Shown here: positions 1-6,490 of the stretch, one piece after another
Position numbering within the stretch: the stretch's first letter is position 1
Layout of the letters: each line of letters begins with the position of its first letter
Source of the DNA: an uncultured Prevotella sp.
GTDB lineage: Bacteria; Bacteroidota; Bacteroidia; Bacteroidales; Bacteroidaceae
Length of the DNA: 16,842 bases
Assembly (NCBI GenBank): GCA_900765465.1
Contig: CAAFRM010000267.1
Coordinates: 1 to 16,842, forward strand
Direction: 5' to 3'
Notes under the pieces: model-generated
The model's input: only the letters and a program-made list of their open reading frames with translations
Databases searched by the model: none
What the model was told of the DNA's origin: nothing
Position numbers and translations under genes: made by a program

Positions 1-107
1 AGGCTTTGGGCCTCGACACATCCATGGTGGTGGTAGAACGTGTTCCGCTCATCATCAACCATCGCAACAGAAGCATCAGGCGCATTGCGCAGATTGTGGA
101 AGAATAG
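1..107 (+). CDS. 3' end of an unidentified gene (partial)
   Basis: An open frame enters from the left edge, with its first whole codon at position 3, and ends at TAG 105-107. About 34 residues are visible. They begin ALGLDTSMVVVERVPLI and end in a basic, helical tail (NRSIRRIAQIVEE). The VVERVPL stretch recalls the C-terminal part of GTP cyclohydrolase II (RibA/RibBA), but the residues after it do not match that family's usual tail, so I do not name the gene. Codon use is like that of the following genes, and a 114-bp spacer with a promoter separates it from tcdA. Confidence 0.5.
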   Translation, partial: ALGLDTSMVVVERVPLIINHRNRSIRRIAQIVEE

Positions 108-163
108 AAAGATTTTTCTAAACAAAAAAACAGTCGGATGATTACTTTTCGAATTATTATTTG

Positions 164-171
164 TATCTTTG
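164..171 (+). promoter_or_regulatory. Bacteroidota -7 promoter box for tcdA
   Basis: TATCTTTG matches the Bacteroidota primary-sigma -7 consensus TAnnTTTG exactly. It lies about 50 bp before the tcdA start in an AT-rich spacer. The -33 element is weak: no TTTG occurs at the expected 19-21 bp upstream. A transcript from here would have a roughly 45-nt leader and could also carry recD2. Confidence 0.6.
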
Positions 172-221
172 CACCTGAATTGCGCAAAGCAAAGTTGAAA
201 GATAATAAAAAAGATAATTGA

Positions 222-986
222 ATGGGAAATCAAATCACAACAATGGAGCGGGGAATGCAGCGACGCACAGAACTGCTCCTGGGAAAAGATAATCTTGAAA
301 AAATTCAGGAAGCACGAGTCCTCATCTTCGGAATCGGAGGCGTGGGCTCATGGTGCGCAGAGGGACTGGTGCGCAGCGGCGTGCGCAACATCACCATCGT
401 GGATAGCGACCGCGTATGCGTGACCAACTGCAACCGCCAGCTGATGGCAACAAGCCGCACCATCGGACAGGTAAAGGTAGATGCGCTGCGCGACCGCCTG
501 CTTGAAATCAACCCTGAAGCCAACATCACGGCTTATCAGAAAATCTATCAAGCAGAAACAGCCGAAGAGTTCCACATGGAGGAATACGACTACATCATCG
601 ACGCCATCGACTCGCTGAAGGACAAGGCTGACCTGATTCTGCGTGCCACTGCCCTTCCGAAGGAAATCACCTTCGTATCTTCCATGGGAGCAGCCCTCCG
701 CCGCGACCCTTTCATGGTGAGGAAGGCTGAGTTCTGGAAGGTTGATGGCGATCCGCTGGCAAGAGCCCTGCGCAAGAAATTCAAGAAGAACAAGACCTTC
801 CCTCGCCGCAAATTCCAGTGCGTGTTCAGCGAGGAAAAGCCGATGCAGAATATGAGCGACCAGCGACTCGTAGAGGACGAATGGACATCTACGAAGCCGC
901 AGATCAACGGCTCACTCTGCCACATCACCGCTACATTCGGAATGGCTATAGCAGGAATCGTTATCAATCACATCATCGAAAGATAA
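222..986 (+). CDS. tcdA: tRNA threonylcarbamoyladenosine dehydratase (ThiF/E1-like)
   Basis: This is the E1-like enzyme that uses ATP to cyclise N6-threonylcarbamoyladenosine (t6A) at tRNA position 37 to ct6A in the cytoplasm. The nucleotide-binding loop GIGGVG is at residues 37-42. The acidic strand end VDSD follows at 60-63, then the N69/N71-R72-Q73 motif, and the second Rossmann signature DAID at 127-130. The C-terminal part with a basic patch (KKFKKNKTFPRRK) is typical of the TcdA/CsdL branch rather than of ThiF or MoeB. Length (254 aa) fits the family. The first ATG at 222 is used here; M8 at 243 is an equally plausible start, because the conserved MQRRTELLLG region begins just after it. 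The gene is followed after 32 bp by recD2, probably in one transcript. Confidence 0.9.
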   Translation: MGNQITTMERGMQRRTELLLGKDNLEKIQEARVLIFGIGGVGSWCAEGLVRSGVRNITIVDSDRVCVTNCNRQLMATSRTIGQVKVDALRDRLLEINPEANITAYQKIYQAETAEEFHMEEYDYIIDAIDSLKDKADLILRATALPKEITFVSSMGAALRRDPFMVRKAEFWKVDGDPLARALRKKFKKNKTFPRRKFQCVFSEEKPMQNMSDQRLVEDEWTSTKPQINGSLCHITATFGMAIAGIVINHIIER

Positions 987-1017
987 TATATTGAAGAAGG
1001 TAATATATTAAAGAAGG
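984..1017 (+). repeat. Tandem 17-bp duplication spanning the tcdA stop and recD2 ribosome entry site
   Basis: Two head-to-tail 17-bp units (984-1000 and 1001-1017) read TAATATATTGAAGAAGG and TAATATATTAAAGAAGG and differ at one base. The first unit begins with the TAA stop of tcdA. The second ends one base before the recD2 ATG. Each unit carries a purine-rich GAAGAAGG or AAAGAAGG that could act as a ribosome entry site. Confidence 0.9.
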
Positions 1018-1018
1018 T

Positions 1019-3253
1019 ATGATCAAGATACGCTGCGTGGTAGAACGGATTACCTACCAGAACCAGGAAAATGGATATTCCGTGATGAAAGTCAAGGTGA
1101 AGGGATATTCCGACCTGGTTACCCTGGTGGGAAACCTGCTGGATGTTCCAGTGGGAGCGGTACTGCTGTGCAATGGCGACTGGAAGATGGACAAGCGATA
1201 CGGACAGCAGTTTGCCTGCGAAACCTGGGAAGAGGTAATGCCTGCCACCGTGTATGGAATCGAGAAATACCTGGGCAGCGGACTGGTGAAAGGCATCGGT
1301 CCGAAGTTTGCACATCTGATAGTAGAGAGATTCGGAACGGAAACCATCGAGGTAATAGAAGATGACATCGAACGACTCTACGAGGTTGCCGGAATCGGCA
1401 AGAAACGCGTGGAGAAAATCCGAGACAGCTGGGAGAAGCAGAAGGACATCAAGAACGTGATGATCTTCCTGCAGCAATATGGCGTAAGCACTGCTTACGC
1501 CGCCAAGATCTACCGACAGTATGGCAAGGAAAGCATCGACAACGTGAAGGAGAATCCCTACCGTCTTGCCGATGACATCTGGGGCATTGGATTCAAGACC
1601 GCCGACGGAATAGCCAGCAAGATGGGTTATGAGAAGAACGATCTGAGAAGATGCAAGAGCGGAATCAGCTACACCCTAAACGAACTCTCCAACGAAGGTC
1701 ACGTTTATGCTGTAGAAGAACAGCTTATAGAAGCCGCAAAGAAACTGCTCGAAGCCGATGAAGAGCCTATCAGACAAGCCATAGCGGAAATGATCATATC
1801 AGAAAATCTCATCCGTGAGAACGAAGCCATCTATCTGCCTCCCTTCTATCATTCAGAACGTGGAACGGCAAAGAAACTGCTGGAGTTGATGAAAGGTCAG
1901 GGTCCTACCCTCTTCAATATGCAGGCCGATATCCAGGCAATAGAAAAGGCTTCAGGCATCAGATACGACGAGGTGCAGATCGCCGCCATTGAGCAGGCAG
2001 TACGCTCTAAAGTGATGGTGCTGACAGGTGGCCCTGGAACAGGAAAAACCACGACGACGCAAGGTATCATTTCTGCTTACAAAACGGCAGGAATGAGGAT
2101 TCTGCTGGCGGCTCCTACGGGCAGAGCTTCCAAGCGAATGAGTGAGGCTACGGCAATGGAAGCCAAAACCATCCACCGGCTGCTGGAGTTTAATCCGCAG
2201 GACGGATACAAGCGCAACGAGGAGAACCCGCTGGAGGGTGATGCGCTGATTGTGGATGAGTGTTCGATGATAGACATCATCCTGATGTATAATCTGATGA
2301 AGGCGATTCCGGAGCACATGCGCCTGGTGCTGGTGGGCGACATTGACCAGCTGCCGAGTGTGGGAGCCGGAAACGTTCTACGCGACATCATCGACTCAGA
2401 GAAAATTCCGGTCATCCGACTCACCCGCATCTTCCGACAGGCGCAGTCGAGCCGAATCATCATGAGTGCCCACGCCATCAACCAGGGATATTATCCAGAC
2501 ACGAGCAACGGCAAGCAGACCGATTTCTTCTTTATCAAGAATGAAGATCCAGAGCAAGTGGCTACGGAAATCGTGAATCTTGTAAAATATCGTCTGCCAA
2601 AAGCTTACAATCAGCCGCAGAGTAATATCCAGGTGCTTACCCCGATGCAGAGAAGCGTGGTAGGTGCAGCCAATCTGAACATGATGCTGCAGCAGGCACT
2701 CAACACATCCAATCTGGGAATCAGCCGTGGCGGAACCGCCTACAAACTGGGCGACCGCGTAATGCAGATTAGAAATAATTACGACAAGAATGTATTCAAT
2801 GGCGACATCGGAACCATAGAGAAGGTGAATATGGAAGACCGCACCATCTCCGTGAGTTTCGAGGATCATTCAGCTGAATACGAGGCAGCGGAGCTGGATG
2901 AGTTGACATTGGCCTACGCCACCACCATCCACAAGAGTCAGGGTTCAGAATATCCCATCGTGGTCATCCCTATCCTGATGACTCATTTCGTAATGCTTCA
3001 GCGCAACCTCATCTACACCGGAATCACGAGAGCCAAGAAAATCTGCGTGCTCATCGGTCAGCCCAAAGCCCTCGCCTATGCTGTAAGAAATCTGACTGTA
3101 AGCAACAGAAACACGAAATTGAAAGAACGGTTGCGTGGCGAGATTGAGGCGGCAACAAATTCTTCTCCACTCCACTTCAGCAAGCCGTATGTTTTGCCTG
3201 AAGAGAATCAGCCAATGATGGCTGCTGAACCAGGAATCAAAAGAAAGGAATAG
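1019..3253 (+). CDS. recD2: RecD2-type (RecD-like/YrrC) 5'-3' DNA helicase
   Basis: This is an ATP-dependent superfamily 1B helicase of the RecD2 group, which acts in DNA repair and replication independently of RecBC. At 744 aa it has the usual family architecture. An N-terminal OB-like domain (MIKIRCVVERITYQNQENGYSV) is followed by tandem helix-hairpin-helix segments at about residues 80-200 (LVKGIGPKFA, VAGIGKKRVEKI, IWGIGFKTAD). The motor has Walker A GGPGTGKT at 337-344 and Walker B VDEC with D413/E414. The motif VI region YATTIHKSQG lies at 633-642, in the UvrD_C_2-like domain. The ATG is preceded by AAAGAAGG in the duplicated spacer. The last three codons (RKE) overlap the edge of an HMA-gene relic on the opposite strand, so the true ancestral C-terminus may have been altered. 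Confidence 0.93.
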   Translation: MIKIRCVVERITYQNQENGYSVMKVKVKGYSDLVTLVGNLLDVPVGAVLLCNGDWKMDKRYGQQFACETWEEVMPATVYGIEKYLGSGLVKGIGPKFAHLIVERFGTETIEVIEDDIERLYEVAGIGKKRVEKIRDSWEKQKDIKNVMIFLQQYGVSTAYAAKIYRQYGKESIDNVKENPYRLADDIWGIGFKTADGIASKMGYEKNDLRRCKSGISYTLNELSNEGHVYAVEEQLIEAAKKLLEADEEPIRQAIAEMIISENLIRENEAIYLPPFYHSERGTAKKLLELMKGQGPTLFNMQADIQAIEKASGIRYDEVQIAAIEQAVRSKVMVLTGGPGTGKTTTTQGIISAYKTAGMRILLAAPTGRASKRMSEATAMEAKTIHRLLEFNPQDGYKRNEENPLEGDALIVDECSMIDIILMYNLMKAIPEHMRLVLVGDIDQLPSVGAGNVLRDIIDSEKIPVIRLTRIFRQAQSSRIIMSAHAINQGYYPDTSNGKQTDFFFIKNEDPEQVATEIVNLVKYRLPKAYNQPQSNIQVLTPMQRSVVGAANLNMMLQQALNTSNLGISRGGTAYKLGDRVMQIRNNYDKNVFNGDIGTIEKVNMEDRTISVSFEDHSAEYEAAELDELTLAYATTIHKSQGSEYPIVVIPILMTHFVMLQRNLIYTGITRAKKICVLIGQPKALAYAVRNLTVSNRNTKLKERLRGEIEAATNSSPLHFSKPYVLPEENQPMMAAEPGIKRKE

Positions 3254-3440
3254 TGGTCTTGTCGGCATTGTACTTTACGGTAACCGTCTGATCCGGAACA
3301 CTGGTCTCAATACTCTTGATACCCTTCTCGAAACGGAGGTTGTTCTTAATCTTGTTCTCACAAGCCGCACAGTGCATCTGAGGGGTAGTTGTGAAAAACA
3401 CAGTCTTGATTTCTCGAAAAACAAGGCTAATTTCGCACAA
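3237..3440 (-). pseudogene. Relic of a heavy-metal-associated (HMA) domain protein
   Basis: Read on the minus strand, the segment encodes an unmistakable HMA (MerP/CopZ-like) core: TTTPQMHCAACENKIKNNL, then RFEKGIKSIETSVPDQTVTV and KYNADKTT. The metal-binding CxxC (HCAAC, C24 and C27 of the open frame) is intact. The gene is broken at both ends. There is no ATG or signal peptide upstream: the frame opens only at a TTG at 3440, and recognisable sequence starts at about 3410. After ADKTT the frame runs into the recD2 stop region and ends IPFF, so the second half of the ferredoxin-like fold (the last helix and strand) is missing. Relatives in this order are usually small secreted proteins with the full fold. 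I read this as a decayed gene that is probably not expressed, and no promoter was seen for it. Confidence 0.75.
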
Positions 3441-3498
3441 TTAGAGGGAAATCATTGAAGTTTTTTATTATACTGGCTTATAATTCAGAAATTTTATC

Positions 3499-3506
3499 TA
3501 AATTTG
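3499..3506 (+). promoter_or_regulatory. -7 box for the Gfo/Idh/MocA gene
   Basis: TAAATTTG fits TAnnTTTG and ends 20 bp before the ATG at 3527. Because this box lies inside the longer open frame that begins at 3455, it supports translation from 3527 rather than 3455. The -33 element is poor. Confidence 0.55.
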
Positions 3507-3526
3507 CAGAAGCAAAGAAAAAACTG

Positions 3527-4717
3527 ATGAAACATATAAAGACTGCATTGATAGGATTCGGATATCGGGGTAAACAATTGCTGCGGCTGTTACGCACGAT
3601 TGAAAACTTTGAGATTGTCGGTATCGCCGACATCAAAGGCTGCGGCGATTCTGAATCGCCGGGCACATCCTTCTATCAGGGTGAGGAAGCCTACAAGATG
3701 ATGCTCGATGAACTGCGCCCCGACCTCGTCTTCATCACCACACCCTGGCACCTTCACGTGATGCACGCCACTGAATGCATGCAGCGAAAATGCCATGTGG
3801 CTCTCGAAATCAAAGGCGGACTCTGCCAGGATGAATATGCCCCGCTACAGGAAATCGCCCAACAGAAAGGAGTAAAGGTTTTTCCGCTGGAGAACACCCT
3901 CTTCATGCGAGAAATCCTTGCTGTAAAAAGAATGGTGGAAGAAGGAGCACTTGGAGAAATCATCTATATGAGAGGCGGTTACCGCCACGACCTGCGCAAG
4001 CTGCTGCTCGATGACAATGGGGTACTGGGTGGACGAAAAGGTACGGAAAGCGTGTGGAGAAGCCGTTTCTACTCGCACCACAACGCTGACATCTATCCCA
4101 CCCATGGACTCGGTCCGCTCTGCATGATTCAGGGCATCGGGAAAACAGACCATCTCGCCTGGCTCACTTCCTTCGCCACCAAGGCGGTGGGACTTCGCCA
4201 GCACATGTCAGAAGATGATAATACTCCCATCACCCTGGGCGACATCATCTCTACGCAGATTGAAACCCAGGGCGGAACGCTCATCTCACTCACTCATGAC
4301 ACGACCCTGCCTCGCCCAAGAAGCCTCGACTTTGAGGTGCAGGGTTCGCTGGGCATCTGGGACGGCGTAAACCGACGCATCTACCTGGAAAAAATGAATA
4401 CCGAAACCTGGGTAGCAGACGGCGCTATCCTGAACCAATACGAAAGCCGTGAATGGCAACTCTGGGGCAAGGATGCCCTGAAGCACGACAGCCATCATCA
4501 GGGAATGGACTACATCATGTTGAGATGCGTTGCCGCTGAACTGACAAAAAACGCAAGCGCAGATTCGGCGGGAAGCATCCGCTATCCTGCCACGCTAAGC
4601 GATCTGGCCCTCTGGACATCGGTAACCCTCCTGTCTGAAATTTCCATCAGGGAGCATCGCCGTGTGGCATTTGGTTATTCAAGCGATTTACAATATAAAA
4701 AGAACAAGAATTTATAA
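3527..4717 (+). CDS. Gfo/Idh/MocA family oxidoreductase, GH109-like, cytoplasmic
   Basis: The protein is an NAD(P)-dependent Gfo/Idh/MocA enzyme of about 396 aa. An N-terminal Rossmann fold starts at once after the chosen Met: TALIGFGYRG, with the dinucleotide loop GFGYRG at residues 10-15. The usual EKP motif is replaced by EIKGG at 94-98. The second half carries YRHDLR (152-157) and YPTHGLGP (190-197). These two motifs are characteristic of the GH109 branch, whose members cleave alpha-N-acetylgalactosaminides by a transient NAD oxidation. Characterised GH109 enzymes are usually exported, whereas this one has no signal peptide, so it should act on an intracellular sugar or sugar derivative. 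The substrate cannot be read from the sequence. The start at 3527 is preferred over 3455 because the extra 24 residues are not family-like and span a promoter box. The ABC-F gene follows after 23 bp. Confidence 0.8.
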   Translation: MKHIKTALIGFGYRGKQLLRLLRTIENFEIVGIADIKGCGDSESPGTSFYQGEEAYKMMLDELRPDLVFITTPWHLHVMHATECMQRKCHVALEIKGGLCQDEYAPLQEIAQQKGVKVFPLENTLFMREILAVKRMVEEGALGEIIYMRGGYRHDLRKLLLDDNGVLGGRKGTESVWRSRFYSHHNADIYPTHGLGPLCMIQGIGKTDHLAWLTSFATKAVGLRQHMSEDDNTPITLGDIISTQIETQGGTLISLTHDTTLPRPRSLDFEVQGSLGIWDGVNRRIYLEKMNTETWVADGAILNQYESREWQLWGKDALKHDSHHQGMDYIMLRCVAAELTKNASADSAGSIRYPATLSDLALWTSVTLLSEISIREHRRVAFGYSSDLQYKKNKNL

Positions 4718-4740
4718 TACATATAGAATAAGAAACAGAT

Positions 4741-6375
4741 ATGATTACAGTTGATGGATTGACCGTAGAATTCGGCGGCACCACCCTATTCAAAGACATT
4801 TCCTTCCAGATCAACGAGAAGGACCGTATAGCCCTGATGGGCAAGAATGGCGCAGGAAAGAGTACCCTGCTCAAGATCATCGCAGGCGTAAGAACAGCCA
4901 CACGTGGCTCCGTTTCCGCTCCAAAAGACTGCGTCATCGCCTATCTGCCTCAGCATCTGATGACCGAAGACGGAAGAACCGTGTTCGAGGAAACCTGCCA
5001 GGCGTTCGCTCATCTCCACGAGATGCAGGCGGAGATTGACCGCATCAACAATGAGCTCACTACCCGCACGGATTATGACAGCGACGACTATATGCAGCTC
5101 ATCGAAAAAGTATCTTCATTGTCAGAGAAATTCTATGCAATCGACATGACCCACTTCGAGGAGGATGTAGAGAAGACTCTACTCGGTCTGGGCTTCGAAC
5201 GCTCTGACTTCAACCGCCCTACCAGCGAGTTTTCGGGAGGTTGGCGCATGCGTATCGAGCTTGCCAAACTGCTGCTGAAATCGCCTGATGTATTGCTCCT
5301 CGATGAGCCTACCAACCACCTCGACATCGAATCTATCGGATGGCTCGAAGACTTCATCATCAACAGTTCGAAAGCGGTGGTAGTGATCAGTCACGACCGA
5401 AAATTCGTAGACGACATTACAACAAGAACCATCGAGGTTACCATGGGCAGAATCTACGACTACAAGGCTACCTACAGCCAGTATCTGGAACTGCGCAAGG
5501 AGCGCCGCGAACAGCAGATGAAGAAATATGAGGAACAGCAGAAGATGATTGCCGAGACCAAGGACTTCATCGAGCGATTCAAGGGTACGTATTCGAAGAC
5601 ATTCCAGGTGCAGAGCCGCGTGAAGATGCTCGAAAAGCTGGAACTGATCGAGGTGGACGAGGAGGATACCAGCCGACTGAGACTGAAGTTTCCTCCAAGT
5701 CCGAGAAGCGGAGCCTATCCGGTTCAGATGAGTGACGTGGCAATGGCATTTGATGACAAGCAGATATTCAGCGGCGTGAATCTTACCGTGGAGCGTGGCG
5801 ACAAGATTGCCTTCGTGGGAAGAAACGGTGAGGGTAAATCTACGCTCGTAAAATGCATCATGGGACAGCTTCAGAACGAGGGTAAGCTGGAATTAGGACA
5901 CAATGTTCAGATTGGCTATTTTGCTCAGAATCAGGCTTCTCTGCTCGATGGCGAACTTACGGTTTTCCAGACGATAGATGATGTTGCCAAGGGCGAAATC
6001 AGAAATAAGATTCGCGATTTGCTGGGTGCATTCATGTTTGGTGGCGAGGATTCTACCAAGAAGGTAAAGGTTTTGTCGGGTGGAGAAAGAACCCGTCTGG
6101 CTATCCTGAAGCTGCTGTTGGAACCGGTGAATCTGCTGATTCTCGATGAGCCTACCAACCACCTGGATCTCAAGACGAAGGATGTACTGAAGCAGGCGCT
6201 GCTGGATTTCGACGGTACGCTGATTGTAGTGAGTCACGACCGTGACTTCCTGGATGGTCTGGTCAGCAAGGTGTACGAATTCGGCCATGGTCGCGTCCGC
6301 GAGCATCTCTGCGGAATCTACGAGTTCCTGGAAACAAAGAAAATGGAAAGCCTTCAGGAATTGGAGAAGAAATAA
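4741..6375 (+). CDS. ABC-F family ATPase (ribosome-associated, duplicated ABC domains)
   Basis: This is a soluble ABC-F protein of 544 aa with two ATP-binding cassettes and no membrane segments. The family binds the ribosomal E site and modulates translation or antibiotic resistance. Cassette 1 has Walker A GKNGAGKST at 34-42, signature SGGWR at 165-169 and Walker B LLLDEPTNHLD with D188/E189. Cassette 2 has GRNGEGKST at 360-368, SGGER at 446-450 and LILDEPTNHLD with D469/E470. A charged helical linker at about 240-310 (LRKERREQQMKKYEEQQKM) is the region that reaches the peptidyl-transferase centre in this family. There is no long C-terminal coiled coil as in Uup. The features resemble the general YdiF/EttA-like housekeeping group more than a known resistance subtype, but the subfamily cannot be fixed by eye. 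It ends before a bidirectional terminator. Confidence 0.92.
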   Translation: MITVDGLTVEFGGTTLFKDISFQINEKDRIALMGKNGAGKSTLLKIIAGVRTATRGSVSAPKDCVIAYLPQHLMTEDGRTVFEETCQAFAHLHEMQAEIDRINNELTTRTDYDSDDYMQLIEKVSSLSEKFYAIDMTHFEEDVEKTLLGLGFERSDFNRPTSEFSGGWRMRIELAKLLLKSPDVLLLDEPTNHLDIESIGWLEDFIINSSKAVVVISHDRKFVDDITTRTIEVTMGRIYDYKATYSQYLELRKERREQQMKKYEEQQKMIAETKDFIERFKGTYSKTFQVQSRVKMLEKLELIEVDEEDTSRLRLKFPPSPRSGAYPVQMSDVAMAFDDKQIFSGVNLTVERGDKIAFVGRNGEGKSTLVKCIMGQLQNEGKLELGHNVQIGYFAQNQASLLDGELTVFQTIDDVAKGEIRNKIRDLLGAFMFGGEDSTKKVKVLSGGERTRLAILKLLLEPVNLLILDEPTNHLDLKTKDVLKQALLDFDGTLIVVSHDRDFLDGLVSKVYEFGHGRVREHLCGIYEFLETKKMESLQELEKK

Positions 6376-6436
6376 AATCTCAAAAGTTTTTTTACGTAAG
6401 AGGATGCTCCATTATTCATCGGATGAAGAAACCAAA

Positions 6437-6472
6437 AAGAGGGTGTGTCATAGACTTACGACACACCCTCTT
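6437..6472. terminator. Bidirectional intrinsic terminator between convergent genes
   Basis: A perfect 13-bp stem (6437-6449 with 6460-6472, AAGAGGGTGTGTC and its complement) encloses a 10-nt loop. It sits between the stop of the plus-strand ABC-F gene (6375) and the stop of the minus-strand HU-LysM gene (6491). A-rich sequence precedes it and T-rich sequence follows it, so it can end transcription in both directions. Confidence 0.85.
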
Positions 6473-6490
6473 GTATTTCAAATAATTTCT

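Noticed and set aside
3455..3526. 24-residue N-terminal extension of the Gfo/Idh/MocA protein
   Set aside because: It is not family-like, it contains a -7 promoter box, and the Rossmann fold begins right after the ATG at 3527.
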